From Candidatus Methanoperedentaceae archaeon GB37 (GTDB lineage Archaea; Halobacteriota; Methanosarcinia; Methanosarcinales; EX4572-44): a stretch of 64,000 nt of DNA. The notes under the pieces were generated by a model that saw nothing but the letters and a program-made list of their open reading frames with translations, was not told where the DNA came from and searched no databases. This document shows positions 34,232 through 45,479 of this stretch, one piece after another. The stretch spans positions 1,526,150 through 1,590,149 of the forward strand of contig LR991653.1 of assembly GCA_905171695.1 (NCBI GenBank), given 5' to 3'. Position 1 is the stretch's first letter. Each line of letters starts with the position of its first letter. Position numbers and translations under genes: made by a program.

Positions 34232-36045
34232 ATAAATCACGAGTATTCTTCAATGGAGAGTTGGTTGGACATCATGAGAACCCTGTGGAACTTGTGAAGA
34301 GTATCAGAGAGCTTCGCCGCTCTGGCAAGATCTCGAAACAGTTGAACGTCGCATATCACCAAAAGACCGATGAAGTGGTGATCAACACCGATAGCGGCCG
34401 GGCGAGAAGGCCGCTCATAATCGTGGAGGATGGGATGCCGCTTGTGACAGATGAGCATATAGCCATGCTCAAGAACGGCGAGATAACCTTTGAGGACCTT
34501 GTTGATGCAGGGGTTATCGAGTATCTTGATTCCGAGGAAGAAGAGAACATGTTCATCGCTGTCAATGAAGAAGATCTCACGAGTAGACATACACACCTCG
34601 AGGTTGATCCTGCACTGATACTCGGCATCTCTGCTGGCTTGATCCCGTTCCCAGAGCACAATGCCTCGCCAAGAAACACGATGGGCGCTGGCATGGTCAA
34701 GCAATGCCTTGGAATGTCAACTGCAAACCTGAAGCTTCGACCAGACACGAGATCACACTATATTCACTATCCACAGAAGGCACTTGTCACAACCCAGACA
34801 GCCGAGGCACTCGGATTTGACGAGCGACCTGCTGGACAGAACTTCGTTGTGGCGGTTATGTCATACGAGGGATATAACATAGAGGATGCGCTCGTCATAA
34901 ACAAGGCATCGATCGAGCGGGGTCTTGGACGGAGCCATTTCTTCCGCACACAACAGGGAGAGGAGCGTAAATACCCGGGTGGACATCTCGACAAGTTCGA
35001 GATACCTGATGCAGAGGTGAGAGGCGCGCGTGGGACTGAAGCGTATGCACAGCTTGACGCTGACGGACTCCCGAATCCTGAGATCGTTGTTAATCCAAAT
35101 GATGTTCTGATCGGTAAGACCAGTCCACCGCGTTTCCTTGAAGAGCCGACAGACCTTGGGGGTCTGAGTCCACAGCAGCGCAGGGAGAGCTCGGTTACCA
35201 TGCGTTCCAATGAAAAAGGCGTGATCGACACGGTGATACTCACAGAGTCCGAGAGCGGTGCCAGGCTTGCAAAGGTTCGCACGAGGGATCAGAGAGTACC
35301 TGAGATCGGTGACAAGTTCGCATCGAGGCATGGTCAGAAGGGCGTGATAGGCTTGATAGTACCACAAGCCGATATGCCATTCACAGAGAACGGGATGGTC
35401 CCAGATCTCATAATCAACCCGCATGCAATTCCATCACGGATGACTGTTGGTCACGTGCTTGAGATGATCGGTGGAAAGGTGGGAAGCCTTGAAGGGCGAC
35501 GGGTCGATGGCACACCATTCTCAGGTGAAGACGAAGAGAGCTTGAGAGAGGCTCTGCACCGGGCAGGTTACGCGCACACTGGAAAGGAAGTATTCTATGA
35601 TGGTGTTACAGGCAGACGAATCAACGCCAACGTATTTGTGGGCGTTATCCTCTACCAGAAACTGTACCACATGGTCGCTGCCAAGATGCATGCACGCTCT
35701 CGTGGACCGATACAGGTTCTCACCCGACAGCCCACCGAGGGGCGTGCGCGGGAAGGTGGTCTCAGGTTCGGTGAGATGGAGCGTGACGTCCTGCTTGGGC
35801 ATGGTGCTGCGATGGCGTTAAAGGAGCGATTGCTTGACGAGTCTGACAAGGTTACAGAGTACGTCTGTGGAGAGTGCGGGATGATTGCCACGTTGGATCG
35901 GCGTCGAAACATCGTCTTCTGCCCGAACTGTGGTGCCGACACCAATATTCATCCTGTGGAGATGAGCTATGCATTCAAGTTGCTTCTGGATGAGATGAAA
36001 TCACTTGCAATTGCACCGCGCCTCATACTGGAAGATGCAGTATAA
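34228..36045 (+). CDS. rpoB1: DNA-directed RNA polymerase subunit B'
   Basis: 605 residues. C-terminal half of the split B subunit: [33 protein letters not shown] (active-centre lysine/histidine stretch), [20 protein letters not shown], and [11 protein letters not shown]. The zinc ribbon CGECG...CPNCGA lies near the C-terminus. It starts inside the rpoB'' stop and rpoA' follows after 32 bases. Complete and unremarkable. Confidence 0.97.
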   Translation: MNKSRVFFNGELVGHHENPVELVKSIRELRRSGKISKQLNVAYHQKTDEVVINTDSGRARRPLIIVEDGMPLVTDEHIAMLKNGEITFEDLVDAGVIEYLDSEEEENMFIAVNEEDLTSRHTHLEVDPALILGISAGLIPFPEHNASPRNTMGAGMVKQCLGMSTANLKLRPDTRSHYIHYPQKALVTTQTAEALGFDERPAGQNFVVAVMSYEGYNIEDALVINKASIERGLGRSHFFRTQQGEERKYPGGHLDKFEIPDAEVRGARGTEAYAQLDADGLPNPEIVVNPNDVLIGKTSPPRFLEEPTDLGGLSPQQRRESSVTMRSNEKGVIDTVILTESESGARLAKVRTRDQRVPEIGDKFASRHGQKGVIGLIVPQADMPFTENGMVPDLIINPHAIPSRMTVGHVLEMIGGKVGSLEGRRVDGTPFSGEDEESLREALHRAGYAHTGKEVFYDGVTGRRINANVFVGVILYQKLYHMVAAKMHARSRGPIQVLTRQPTEGRAREGGLRFGEMERDVLLGHGAAMALKERLLDESDKVTEYVCGECGMIATLDRRRNIVFCPNCGADTNIHPVEMSYAFKLLLDEMKSLAIAPRLILEDAV

Positions 36046-36077
36046 AAATATATGGAATGTAGGGGGTTTTTAGAGTT

Positions 36078-38714
36078 ATGATTCGCTCAGTTCCAAAAAA
36101 GATTGGTCAGATAAAGTTCGGGCTTATATCACCGAGAGAGTTCAGAAAGATGAGCGTTACAAGGGTGATAACGGCGGACACCTATGATGATGATGGTTTT
36201 CCGATAGAGATGGGGCTTATGGACACGCGCCTTGGAGTCATAGATCCGGGATTGCGGTGTAAGACCTGTGGACAGAGAGCAGGTGAGTGCCCGGGGCACT
36301 TTGGGCATATCGAGCTTGTCGCGCCTGTGATTCACATAGGGTTTGCAAAGCTTATCAGGAAGATCCTGCGTGCTGTCTGCCGGTCATGCGGGCGACTACT
36401 GCTGACAGAGACTGAGAAGGAAAGATACCTCGATGAGATACGAACCAATCTGAAGATCGGGAATTCGATCGATGACGTGGTGAATACGGTCTTCAAAGAA
36501 GCCCGCAAGACAAAGAAATGCCCGTATTGTGATGAAGAACAGATCGATATCAAGTTTGAGAAGCCAACCACCTATTATGAAGATAAGCACAAACTGATGC
36601 CTGCCGACATAAGAGACCTGCTTGAGAAGATACCTGACGAGGATGTTGAGGTGATGGGGATGGACCCTGTGAGTGCACGCCCCGAATGGACGGTACTCAC
36701 CGTGCTCCCGGTACCACCTGTGACGATGCGCCCCTCGATCACACTCGAGTCAGGACAGCGGAGTGAAGATGACATCACCCATAAACTGGTGGACATTATC
36801 CGAATCAACCAGCGTTTCCAGGAGAATCGGGAGGCAGGAGCGCCACAACTGATCATAGAAGACCTGTGGGAACTGCTCCAGTACCACGTTACAACGTTCA
36901 TAGACAACGCGGTCTCGGGTGTACCGCCGGCACGCCATAGATCAGGTCGTCCGCTGAAGACTCTCTCTCAGAGACTAAAGGGAAAAGAAGGTCGTTTCAG
37001 AGGTAGTCTCTCTGGAAAGCGTGTTAATTTCTCAGCGAGAACGGTCATATCACCAGATCCAAACCTGAGCATATGTGAGGTGGGTGTTCCTGAGGAGATT
37101 GCAAAGGAGCTCACCATAACCATGAACGTCACACGCCACAATATCAACGAGGCAAAGGAGTACGTGGCAAGAGGTCCATCCAATCACCCTGGTGCAAACT
37201 ATGTCGTCCGTGGTGATGGGAGACGGGTCAAGGTCACGGAGAGTAACGCTCCCGAACTTGTCGAGGCGATCGAGACCGGTTGGAAGGTGGAGCGACACCT
37301 AAAAGACGGTGACATAGTTCTCTTCAACAGGCAGCCATCACTCCATCGGATGAGCATAATGGCTCATGAGGTCAAGGTCTTGCCAGACAAGACGTTCAGG
37401 CTGAATCCTGCCGCATGTCCACCATACAACGCCGACTTCGACGGTGATGAGATGAACCTCCATGTCCCACAGACAGAGGAGGCAAGGGCAGAGGCAAAGA
37501 TCCTGATGCACGTCGAACATAACATACTATCACCGAGATTCGGTGGACCGATCATAGGCGGGATACACGATCACATATCAGGGTTATACCTGCTCACACA
37601 CAAGGATAAAAAAATATACAAGCCAGAGGCTCTGGAACTGCTGAAAAAATCCAGAGTTAAAGAGCTCATGGAGCCTGCCGGATACGAGAATGGCATGCCA
37701 TACTGGAACGGAAAGCAGATCTTCAGCATGATACTCCCAGAAGGCTTACACTTAACCTTTCAGGCTGAGATGTGTGAGCACTGCGAAGAGTGCAAGAGAG
37801 AAGGGTGCGAACGTGATGCATACGTGGTGATCGAAGACGGAATCCTGAAAAACGGATCCATCGACGTGAAAGCGATCGGATCCTTCAAGAGCAAGATCCT
37901 AGACAAGATCTATAAGGAATACGGTGAAGAGAGAGCACGAATGTTTATTGACGACGCCACCCGACTCGGAATACGTGCCATCATGCGAATGGGCTTCAGT
38001 TTCGGGATAAACGATGAAGATGTCTCTTCAGAGGCTGACGTTCGGATTGGAGAGGCCATCTATGAAGCAGAGGAGCGTGTCAGGAAACTCATAATGGCTT
38101 ACAACGCGGGAGAACTTGAACAGCTCCCAGGACGAAGCATGGACGAAACTCTTGAGATGAATATCTTGCAGGAACTCGGGCGTGCGAGAGACGCTGCCGG
38201 AGAGATTGCAGGCAGAAACCTAGGGCTTGAAAACTCGGCAGTGATCATGGCGCAATCAGGTGCCAGAGGCTCGATGCTCAACCTCACCCAGATGGCTGGC
38301 TGCGTCGGACAGCAGGCGGTTCGAGGAGAGCGTATACGACGAGGGTATGCTGGAAGGACTCTTCCACACTTCGAAGTAGGAGATCTCGGTGCCGACGCAC
38401 GTGGATTCGTGAAATCAAGCTACAAGAAGGGTTTATCTCCAACAGAGTACTTCTTCCATGCGATCGGCGGGAGGGAGGGGCTCGTGGACACCGCTGTTCG
38501 CACATCACAATCAGGATACCTCCAGCGGCGAATGGTCAACGCACTCCAGGATCTGGAGGTTCAGTACGATGGAACGGTGAGAGACACGAGGGGCATGATC
38601 GTCCAGTTCATGTATGGAGAGGACGGGCTCGACCCGATGAAAGGAGATTTCGGGACACGTGAGAGCATACGGAGCATAATCAACACGGTCGTGGCGAAGA
38701 GGGAGTCCAGATGA
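36078..38714 (+). CDS. rpoA1: DNA-directed RNA polymerase subunit A'
   Basis: 878 residues. N-terminal zinc site [17 protein letters not shown], the lid/rudder region [20 protein letters not shown], and the catalytic magnesium site [14 protein letters not shown] near 455. Further on are [17 protein letters not shown] and [20 protein letters not shown], the bridge and trigger-type regions. It ends inside the start of rpoA'' (4-base overlap). Normal archaeal length. Confidence 0.97.
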   Translation: MIRSVPKKIGQIKFGLISPREFRKMSVTRVITADTYDDDGFPIEMGLMDTRLGVIDPGLRCKTCGQRAGECPGHFGHIELVAPVIHIGFAKLIRKILRAVCRSCGRLLLTETEKERYLDEIRTNLKIGNSIDDVVNTVFKEARKTKKCPYCDEEQIDIKFEKPTTYYEDKHKLMPADIRDLLEKIPDEDVEVMGMDPVSARPEWTVLTVLPVPPVTMRPSITLESGQRSEDDITHKLVDIIRINQRFQENREAGAPQLIIEDLWELLQYHVTTFIDNAVSGVPPARHRSGRPLKTLSQRLKGKEGRFRGSLSGKRVNFSARTVISPDPNLSICEVGVPEEIAKELTITMNVTRHNINEAKEYVARGPSNHPGANYVVRGDGRRVKVTESNAPELVEAIETGWKVERHLKDGDIVLFNRQPSLHRMSIMAHEVKVLPDKTFRLNPAACPPYNADFDGDEMNLHVPQTEEARAEAKILMHVEHNILSPRFGGPIIGGIHDHISGLYLLTHKDKKIYKPEALELLKKSRVKELMEPAGYENGMPYWNGKQIFSMILPEGLHLTFQAEMCEHCEECKREGCERDAYVVIEDGILKNGSIDVKAIGSFKSKILDKIYKEYGEERARMFIDDATRLGIRAIMRMGFSFGINDEDVSSEADVRIGEAIYEAEERVRKLIMAYNAGELEQLPGRSMDETLEMNILQELGRARDAAGEIAGRNLGLENSAVIMAQSGARGSMLNLTQMAGCVGQQAVRGERIRRGYAGRTLPHFEVGDLGADARGFVKSSYKKGLSPTEYFFHAIGGREGLVDTAVRTSQSGYLQRRMVNALQDLEVQYDGTVRDTRGMIVQFMYGEDGLDPMKGDFGTRESIRSIINTVVAKRESR

Positions 38715-39868
38715 TCGACAAGCAGGCAATGGAATCACGAATCGAGAGTCTACCACTTCCCAAGAAGATACGAAGTGCCATGCTCGCTGAACTTCTTGAG
38801 ATGGAACTCACAGAGGAAGAGTTTGAAGATGTGATCAGGCTCACACTCAAGCGATACAACGAGTCACGCATCCCACCATACGAAGCCGCTGGTGTTGTCA
38901 CTGCCCAGTCGATCGGAGAGCCTGGCACACAGATGACGATGCGTACATTCCACTACGCAGGCGTTGCCGAGATCAATGTCACACTCGGCTTACCCAGAAT
39001 AATCGAACTCCTCGACGCACGCAAGAATCCGAGCACCCCAAGTATGACGATCTACCTTAAAGAGGAGTATGCCAACGATCGGGAGAGATCGAGTGATGTC
39101 GCATGGAATATCGAGTCAACATACCTCCACCACGTCGGAGACATCACCACCAACATATCAGATATGGAGATCACCGTGAACCTTGACGAGAAGGCACTGG
39201 AGATGCGGAAGATGAGACCAGAAGAGGTGGCTATGGCAATAGAGGAGGAGATAGGTCTCCCGGTGGAGCTTCTAGATCACAGACTGAGAACAGCCCCGGA
39301 AGAGGTCTCGTACCGCGGACTATTGCAGCTAGCTAAGAAGATTAGAAACGTGAAGTTGAAGGGGGTTGACGAGATAAAGAGGGTGGTGATCCGCAGAGAG
39401 AACGACGAGTACATCTTCTATACCGAGGGCTCAGCCCTGAGCAAGGTCCTGCAGATTGAAGGTGTAGACCCAACCCGCACCCGGACAAACAATATCTTGG
39501 AGATGGCAGAGGTCCTTGGAATCGAAGCGGCCCGTCAATCGATAATCGACGAGATAATGGGAACTCTGAGAGAACAGGGGCTGGACGTGGACATCCGCCA
39601 CATAATGCTTGTCGCAGACATAATGACATGCGACGGCGAAGTCAAACAGATCGGGCGACATGGAATATCAGGCGAGAAGGCGAGTGTGCTGGCGAGAGCA
39701 GCCTTCGAGATCACAGTCAACAACCTGTTAGAGTCGAGCGTGCGAGGCGAGGTCGATGAACTCGATGGCGTGACCGAGAACGTGATCGTGGGACAACCAG
39801 TTAAACTCGGAACCGGAAGCGTGAAACTCATAGCAAAGAGTGAGATGGGAGGAATGAACCATGGTTGA
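38711..39868 (+). CDS. rpoA2: DNA-directed RNA polymerase subunit A''
   Basis: 385 residues. C-terminal part of the split A subunit, with [20 protein letters not shown] (trigger-loop region), [17 protein letters not shown] and the closing [15 protein letters not shown]. No intein is visible. Its stop overlaps the rpl30e start by 8 bases. Confidence 0.97.
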   Translation: MIDKQAMESRIESLPLPKKIRSAMLAELLEMELTEEEFEDVIRLTLKRYNESRIPPYEAAGVVTAQSIGEPGTQMTMRTFHYAGVAEINVTLGLPRIIELLDARKNPSTPSMTIYLKEEYANDRERSSDVAWNIESTYLHHVGDITTNISDMEITVNLDEKALEMRKMRPEEVAMAIEEEIGLPVELLDHRLRTAPEEVSYRGLLQLAKKIRNVKLKGVDEIKRVVIRRENDEYIFYTEGSALSKVLQIEGVDPTRTRTNNILEMAEVLGIEAARQSIIDEIMGTLREQGLDVDIRHIMLVADIMTCDGEVKQIGRHGISGEKASVLARAAFEITVNNLLESSVRGEVDELDGVTENVIVGQPVKLGTGSVKLIAKSEMGGMNHG

Positions 39869-40151
39869 TACAGATAAAATACTAAGAACTGTAATAAAAG
39901 AGGGCAAGGTGGTGATCGGTGCAAAAGAGACGATCCAGAGCGTGAAGGATGGAAAGGCAAAACTCGTGATCGTATCATCAAACTGCCCCTCAAGCGTGAG
40001 AGAAGAGATCGGGGTGGATAACTTCATCGAATACGGCGCGGACAACATAGAACTTGGGACAGCGTGTGGAAAACCGTTCGCGATATCAGCACTTGCGATA
40101 CTCGAAGCCGATGAGACCGATATCCATGCACTCAGGGGTCTTCAATCTTGA
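39861..40151 (+). CDS. rpl30e: ribosomal protein L30e
   Basis: 96 residues of the L7Ae/L30e RNA-binding fold: [36 protein letters not shown] and [17 protein letters not shown]. In archaea this gene typically sits between rpoA'' and nusA, as it does here, with 8- and 4-base overlaps to its neighbours. Confidence 0.95.
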   Translation: MVDTDKILRTVIKEGKVVIGAKETIQSVKDGKAKLVIVSSNCPSSVREEIGVDNFIEYGADNIELGTACGKPFAISALAILEADETDIHALRGLQS

Positions 40152-40579
40152 GCGAACTCAAGCTTGACACGGACGGAATACGATACATCGCACTCTTCGA
40201 GAAGAGAACAGGAGCATCGCCAACAGACTGCATCATAGACAGTGCCCATAACAAGGTGACCTTTATCGTGAAGCCGGAGGATATGGGCGCAGCCATTGGA
40301 AGACATGGCGAGCACGTGAGCCGTGTACGAACAACCATCAACAAAGAGATAGAGATAATAGAATACTCAGAAAACCCACAAGAATTCATAAAAAACCTGC
40401 TGCAACCTGTATCAGCCAAAAAAATAAGTATAATCAAGAGAAACGACAAACGCATCGCCTACGTTGAAGTGCCTGCAAGAGAGAAAGGACTTGCCATAGG
40501 AAGAGGTGGGCAAAAGATAGAGAGACTGAAGAGAATAGTCAAAAGACATCACGACATCGACAACATAATCATCCAATAA
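40148..40579 (+). CDS. nusA: archaeal NusA-like transcription factor
   Basis: 143 residues from TTG 40148. Two KH-type motifs: PEDMGAAIGRHGEHVSRVRT and EKGLAIGRGGQKIERLKR, the core of short archaeal NusA, without the S1 and N-terminal domains of bacterial NusA. It is thought to bind RNA during elongation or termination. In many relatives ribosomal proteins S12 and S7 and elongation factors follow; here the operon ends and a convergent gene starts 2 bases on. Confidence 0.93.
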   Translation: MSELKLDTDGIRYIALFEKRTGASPTDCIIDSAHNKVTFIVKPEDMGAAIGRHGEHVSRVRTTINKEIEIIEYSENPQEFIKNLLQPVSAKKISIIKRNDKRIAYVEVPAREKGLAIGRGGQKIERLKRIVKRHHDIDNIIIQ

Positions 40580-40581
40580 TA

Positions 40582-41376
40582 TTATTTTAGGAGTTTTACG
40601 ATTCTGCTGTGAAGTCTATCGTCCCTCGTTGCGATGAGTTCGATACTCGTGGCTCTTGCGTCTCTGTTGAGCGGTCTTCCATCGAGGTCTGTGAGCTCTC
40701 CCCCTGCTTCTCGCAGTATCAATTGTGATGCCATTATGTCATAGCTACTGATATGTCCCCGTGTATCGATGACTCCGTCGATCCTCTTCTCTGCGACAAA
40801 ACAGATCTCAAGTGCAATGCTCCCAAGCGTTCGCTGAACGACCTCTCTCCCAAGCTCGACCACCCCATCTGGGATTCTCTTCACTCCATAGGAGTAGATA
40901 GAGATGATCGGTTTTGGTCGCGCTCCTCCCATTCTACCTGTGATCTCTCTTCCATTGATGAACGCCCCTCCCCCCCTCACTGCACTGTAGGTGTTATTGT
41001 TTATCTCTGTTATCGCTGCCATCGTAACATCGTTGAAGCTTGCACCTCTCGTCTTTTCAGAGAGTGCAAGCGATGTGCAGAAGAATGGTATGCCACAGGT
41101 GGCGTTGGTCGATCCATCCACCGGATCAAAGACGAGCAGTACCTCTGGATCCCTTCCAACCGTTCTATCTCCGAGTTCTTCCGAGATGATCCGCGCCGAG
41201 ATCTCACGTGCTCTCAGCGCTTCATCAAGCGCGTTCTCTGCTACAAGGTCTATCTTTCGCGTGATGTCACGCGGTCGTACCGTCACCAGTTCACCATAAT
41301 CAGAGGTGCTGGCTATCGACTCTGAAATAATGTCACGTATCTCCTGGGTTATCTCACAGAGTGTCTCGATCTTCAT
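40582..41376 (-). CDS. inositol monophosphatase / fructose-1,6-bisphosphatase (archaeal IMPase family)
   Basis: 264 residues. Magnesium-site motifs: SEELGD (Glu66/67), VFDPVDGSTNA (Asp84, Asp87) and GHISSYDIMASQLILREAGG near the C-terminus with the third Asp. Archaeal members act on inositol 1-phosphate, fructose 1,6-bisphosphate or both. With the Ino1 gene at 199-1326 it could produce free inositol. Its start overlaps the stop of the kinase-like gene by 4 bases (a leftward ilvC-kinase-phosphatase run). Confidence 0.9.
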   Translation of the reverse strand: MKIETLCEITQEIRDIISESIASTSDYGELVTVRPRDITRKIDLVAENALDEALRAREISARIISEELGDRTVGRDPEVLLVFDPVDGSTNATCGIPFFCTSLALSEKTRGASFNDVTMAAITEINNNTYSAVRGGGAFINGREITGRMGGARPKPIISIYSYGVKRIPDGVVELGREVVQRTLGSIALEICFVAEKRIDGVIDTRGHISSYDIMASQLILREAGGELTDLDGRPLNRDARATSIELIATRDDRLHSRIVKLLK

Positions 41377-41912
41377 CCGAATAACTCCTCTACCTTCTCA
41401 GCTACACGTCTTGCACACTCTTCGATCGTCTCTTTACTGCTCTCAACGTGTATTTCAGGGTTTCGTGGCGGCTCATAGGCTACATTCACACCAGGAACGG
41501 TTGCTCCACTTCTCTTCGACCCCACGTAGACTCCTCTTGGCGCGTCATACGTCTCCTCCCTATCCCTCTCCCTTCTGATACATACCTCAAGTGGACACTC
41601 CACATACGCCTCTGCAAAGTTAGGTATGAGACTTCGCGCCGTATCACGATACTCTTGCTTGTTCGCCGTTGCATCGATGAAGACATTTATGCCGCAATCA
41701 ACGAGGAGGTATGCCATGTATGCGAGGGATGCATACACGATACTCCGTTCTTCATCACTGTAACTCGGCTCTGGCGTTATCGTTCTACGTATCCTATCAA
41801 GTTGAAGTATCCTGACCATGTAACCCTCTCTTCTCAAGATCTCCGCTGCTTTACGTGAGATAACACTCTTCCCACTCCCTGGAAGCCCTGTGAACCAGAC
41901 CGCGAAAGCCAT
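41373..41912 (-). CDS. adenylylsulfate kinase-like P-loop kinase
   Basis: 179 residues from ATG 41912, with agggtcg before it; a longer frame reaching into the ilvC gene is rejected. P-loop GLPGSGKS (9-16), LQLDRIRRTITPEPSYS where APS kinases have the substrate loop, then INVFIDATANKQEYRD and VYVGSKRSGATVPGVNVAYE. These resemble CysC-type APS kinases, but related enzymes phosphorylate other small molecules, so the substrate is open. No sulfate-assimilation genes are adjacent. It lies 7 bases after ilvC. Confidence 0.8.
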   Translation of the reverse strand: MAFAVWFTGLPGSGKSVISRKAAEILRREGYMVRILQLDRIRRTITPEPSYSDEERSIVYASLAYMAYLLVDCGINVFIDATANKQEYRDTARSLIPNFAEAYVECPLEVCIRRERDREETYDAPRGVYVGSKRSGATVPGVNVAYEPPRNPEIHVESSKETIEECARRVAEKVEELFG

Positions 41913-41919
41913 CGACCCT

Positions 41920-42912
41920 TCATCCTTCAAGCCATGACATCTTACTCCTGAGCTCTCTTCCAACCTGCTCGATCGGATGCTCGTGCTCTCTCCTCTCAAG
42001 CGCCTTCAGAACAGGCATATTGGCTCTACCCTCAAGCACAAACTCTCTTGCAAATTCACCGCTCTGAATATCCTCAAGAATCTCTCTCATGGCTCTCCGT
42101 GTCTCCTCGTTGATGATCCTCGGACCCCTCGTGAGACCACCATACTCTGCAGTGTTTGAAACGTAGTACCACATCTTCGTGAGCCCACCTTCATGGATGA
42201 GATCGACTATGAGCTTCAACTCATGGAGCGTCTCAAAGTATGCAATCTCCGGCTTATAACCCGCCTCGACCAGCGTCTCAAAGGACGCTTTTATGAGTTC
42301 ACTCACACCACCACAGAGATCAACCTGCTCGCCGAAGAGATCGGTCTCGGTCTCTTCTGCAAAACTCGTCTCGATCACACCCGCGCGTGTGCCACCGATC
42401 CCCTTTGCAAAGCCAAGCCCGATCTCCCACGCACGACCACTCGCATTCTGATGAACCGCGAGTAGACAGGGCACGCCAGCACCTTCAAGGTACGTTCTGC
42501 GCACAAGATACCCTGGTCCCTTCGGCGCCACCATGAAGACATCCACATCCTCTGGCGGGACGATCTGATGATAGTGAATATTGAATCCATGCGAAAACGA
42601 TATAGCATTCCCCGCCTCAAGACCCTTTGCAATCTCACGCTGGTACACATCCGGCTGCACCTCGTCAGGAAGGAGCATATGAACAATATCAGCCCTCCTC
42701 GCAGCATCACCGATCCCAACAACCTTCATCCCATCAGCCTCAGCCCTCTTCCACGAAGAACCGCCCTCCCGCAGTCCCACAATCACATCCAGACCAGAAT
42801 CACGGAGGTTCTGAGCCTGAGCAGCGCCCTGACTCCCATACCCAATGACCGCGATCGTCTTCTCAGCCAAGAGACCCAAGTCAGCATCCTCATCATAGTA
42901 CATCTTCACCAT
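41920..42912 (-). CDS. ilvC: ketol-acid reductoisomerase
   Basis: 330 residues from ATG 42912, which follows a GAGGGTGA ribosome site; this matches the usual class I length. It catalyses the NADPH-linked isomeroreduction step of valine, leucine and isoleucine synthesis. Motifs: [21 protein letters not shown] (cofactor site), [35 protein letters not shown] (metal acidic residues) and [17 protein letters not shown]. It is the first gene of the leftward cluster. No ilvB/ilvN genes are next to it. Confidence 0.96.
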   Translation of the reverse strand: MVKMYYDEDADLGLLAEKTIAVIGYGSQGAAQAQNLRDSGLDVIVGLREGGSSWKRAEADGMKVVGIGDAARRADIVHMLLPDEVQPDVYQREIAKGLEAGNAISFSHGFNIHYHQIVPPEDVDVFMVAPKGPGYLVRRTYLEGAGVPCLLAVHQNASGRAWEIGLGFAKGIGGTRAGVIETSFAEETETDLFGEQVDLCGGVSELIKASFETLVEAGYKPEIAYFETLHELKLIVDLIHEGGLTKMWYYVSNTAEYGGLTRGPRIINEETRRAMREILEDIQSGEFAREFVLEGRANMPVLKALERREHEHPIEQVGRELRSKMSWLEG

Positions 42913-43550
42913 ACATTCACCCTCAAATAACCATTGATCGCCCAATAGATTGGCAGACAGGTATGATTAACCTGTTGGTAGAAGGAAAACCCTACCAAAA
43001 CGTAACGTCCACACCAGTCGATATACCACCCTCTTTAAGAAGAAGAACGTTCCGAGCGTATCTGAAGTCCATCCATCAAGCTGGATTTGGGTCGAAGTAC
43101 CGAAGGCACGTAGCCAGACACGCTCTGTTAGGCGTAATGGCGATTTTACTCGCTTTTATCATCCGCTTTTGACTTTCTCATTATAGAGACCTTTGCAAGA
43201 CCAAAATCCTTAAACCATCATGATGATAACATGCAAACGCTCATAAGCTTTGCAGTTGAAGAAAGATACTGTAAGATACTGTAAAGTTGTCAGTATTGGT
43301 GATTGACTTGGCGTGGTTAGTAAAATCGTTGATTGGGGATGTTTTCGTCCCGTTAGGGTCGGAGTGCGCAAAGCGAACGGAGAAGTAGCCAAAAACCTTG
43401 GTGGTGGGACACCACACGATTACATTATGGTCTTGAGAAGTTGCCCGCCCGTTTTTTGCTCTTTTCTGAAAAAGAAGGTTTGGTCGAGAAAACTTTAAAA
43501 AGAGAGATATTTACATACATTTGTGAATAAATATTTATTAAGTGGTTGAA
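42913..43550. other. 638-base gap upstream of the acquired island
   Basis: Contains the divergent ilvC promoter region at its left end and no convincing gene. A 69-codon rightward frame at 42963-43172 (starting [12 protein letters not shown], ending in a hydrophobic tail) lacks family features and a ribosome site; I do not call it. From about 43310 to 43450 the sequence is distinctly GC-richer than the island that follows and contains the stem-loops given separately. Possible remnant of a lost element. Confidence 0.4.
43350..43415. other. two short stem-loops in a GC-rich intergenic block
   Basis: ccgtt (43350-43354) pairs with aacgg (43376-43380), with an inner cgc-aaa-gcg hairpin (43367-43375) stacked on the 3' side. 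About 20 bases on, gtggt (43401-43405) pairs with accac (43411-43415) around a gggac loop. The block precedes the RM operon by about 135 bases. It might be an RNA structure or just a chance arrangement in a relic. Confidence 0.3.
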
Positions 43551-43700
43551 ATGGAATCAAAAAATATTACATTGAGGGTAAAATCTGATTTATATGAGGA
43601 ATACAAGAAGTTATGCAAGAAGAAGGGTTTATTAATTTCGCGTCAATTTGAGATTATGATGGGAGAACAATTAGAGAAAGAGGGGCGAGAAAATGATTAA
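43551..43700 (+). CDS. ribbon-helix-helix (CopG-like) small protein
   Basis: 49 residues. The start NITLRVKSDLYEEYKKLCKK fits the RHH DNA-binding fold: a short strand (ITLRV) then two helices, with LLISRQFEIMMGEQLEKEG as the second. Such proteins act as dimeric operator-binding repressors. It overlaps the start of the nuclease-methyltransferase gene by 8 bases, an arrangement that resembles controller genes of RM operons. It is AT-rich like the rest of the island. Role as RM regulator is inference. Confidence 0.65.
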   Translation: MESKNITLRVKSDLYEEYKKLCKKKGLLISRQFEIMMGEQLEKEGREND

Positions 43701-45477
43701 AGAAAATCATGACTCTGTTTTTATGAAAAATATACAAAAGGTAATAGAAAAAGGGATAATCACAGTAACAAGCGATGGCTCAAGAATCACTTATCATTGT
43801 AAAAGAGATTATACAACTTCTTTCAAGAATCCAGAAGAAAAGGTAAGGGCTTCTTATTTTGTTGAATTGGTTTTAGATTACAATTATCCGCCTAAAAATA
43901 TTGATATTGAGGTTATTGTTCCAAGAAGAACACCAGAAGACAGGGCTGATATTGTTGTTTATGACGAAGATGGCGAAGAGTATCTTGTTGTAGAATGTAA
44001 AAAAGATGGTATTACTGACGCAGAATTTAAACAGGCTATTGAACAGGTTTTTGGAAATGCTAATAGTTTAAGGGCAAAATTTGCTTCTGTTGTTGCAGGT
44101 ATTACAAGAACAGCTTTTGATGTTGCAGGATTTAAGCCAAGTGAAAGAGAAAAAAATGTTATTTCTGATATTCCTAAAAAATATGGAAGAACGCCGAAAT
44201 ACAAATTTATTAAAGGAGATAAGGACAAAGATTTAAAGATAGTTTCAAGAGAGGAATTAATAAGAGCTTTAGAAAAATCCCACGATACAGTCTGGCAGGG
44301 TGGAAAGTTAGCACCTACGACTGCTTTTGATGAAGTTTCTAAATTGTTATTTTGTAAATTAAGAGATGAAAAAACAACAAAGAAAGGTGATACTTACAAG
44401 TTTCAGATAGGAACGCATGAATCTGCTGAAGAAGTTTTTAAGAGAATCAATGCAATTTATCAGAAAGCGAAAAAAGAAGATTCTGAAGTTTTTAAGGAAG
44501 ACATGAGATTAAGTCCGAAAGTTGTTTATAATGTTGTTGAGCATTTGCAGGGATTGGCAATAAACAAGATTGATTTAGATACAAAGGGTATCGCTTTTGA
44601 GAGATTTATGCAGGATTTCTTTAGGGGCAAGATGGGGCAGTTTTTTACGCCTCGCGAGATTGTAAAATTCTGTGTTGAGATGATGAATCCAGACAGAAGC
44701 GATTTAGTTATAGACCCTGCCTGTGGCTCTGGCGGTTTCTTGCTTAATGCGATGGATAAAGTAAGGAGATATGCAGAAGAAAATTATGAAGGAATAGAGG
44801 CATGGGACTATTGGCACAGGTTTGCGATGAATAACCTTTATGGGATTGAAATTAACGACCAGATAGCAAGAGTCTGCAAAATGAATATGATTATCCATGA
44901 TGATGGGCATACAAACATCATAAGCACAGATTCTTTAAGACCATTTGAGGGGATAACAGAAATACACAAAGCTTTCAAAAAAGAACATTTTGATATTCTT
45001 TTGACTAATCCGCCATTCGGAGCAGTAGTAAAATCAACAGAAAAAGACTATTTAGATAAATACGAGTTAGGCAAAGGCAGGAAAAACCAGAAAACAGAGA
45101 TTTTGTTTATTGAACGCTGTCTTGATTTCTTAAAGCCAGATGGAAGAATGGCGATAGTTCTGCCAGATGGAATTTTAACAAACTCTTCTTTACAATATGT
45201 CAGGGATTTCTTAATGGAAAAATCTCAAATTTTAGCGATTGTTTCACTGCCACAATTTGCATTTACTCACTTCGGAGCAGGAGTTAAAAGCAGTCTGGTT
45301 TTTGTAAGAAAAAAGAAACCAGATGAAGAATTAGACAATTATCCTATTTTCATGGCAATAGCAGAACATATCGGCTATGATGCCACAGGCAGAAAAGACC
45401 CAATTAATGATTTAGACAGGATTTTAGAGGAATATAGGAAGTTTGAGAAGAATCTGAGGGGATATAAAGGGGTTTGA
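43693..45477 (+). CDS. fused restriction nuclease-N6-adenine methyltransferase (HSDR_N + HsdM; type IIG/BcgI-like)
   Basis: 594 residues. Residues 1-150 resemble the type I HsdR N-terminal nuclease domain, with Asp86 in RADIVVY and Glu101-Cys-Lys103 in VVECKKDG as the PD-(D/E)xK site. The rest is an HsdM-type methyltransferase: FFTPREIVKFCVEMM, DPACGSGG (341-348) and catalytic NPPF (439-442). No helicase domain exists here or nearby, so this is a combined cut-and-methylate subunit as in BcgI-like systems that work with a separate specificity subunit. That subunit is at 46304-47677. An alternative is an orphan methyltransferase with an inactive N-domain. Low GC content marks it as acquired. 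Confidence 0.85.
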   Translation: MIKENHDSVFMKNIQKVIEKGIITVTSDGSRITYHCKRDYTTSFKNPEEKVRASYFVELVLDYNYPPKNIDIEVIVPRRTPEDRADIVVYDEDGEEYLVVECKKDGITDAEFKQAIEQVFGNANSLRAKFASVVAGITRTAFDVAGFKPSEREKNVISDIPKKYGRTPKYKFIKGDKDKDLKIVSREELIRALEKSHDTVWQGGKLAPTTAFDEVSKLLFCKLRDEKTTKKGDTYKFQIGTHESAEEVFKRINAIYQKAKKEDSEVFKEDMRLSPKVVYNVVEHLQGLAINKIDLDTKGIAFERFMQDFFRGKMGQFFTPREIVKFCVEMMNPDRSDLVIDPACGSGGFLLNAMDKVRRYAEENYEGIEAWDYWHRFAMNNLYGIEINDQIARVCKMNMIIHDDGHTNIISTDSLRPFEGITEIHKAFKKEHFDILLTNPPFGAVVKSTEKDYLDKYELGKGRKNQKTEILFIERCLDFLKPDGRMAIVLPDGILTNSSLQYVRDFLMEKSQILAIVSLPQFAFTHFGAGVKSSLVFVRKKKPDEELDNYPIFMAIAEHIGYDATGRKDPINDLDRILEEYRKFEKNLRGYKGV

Positions 45478-45479
45478 AG

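Noticed and set aside
42963..43172. A 69-codon rightward frame divergent from ilvC
   Set aside because: No ribosome site, no domain, odd composition; treated as chance.
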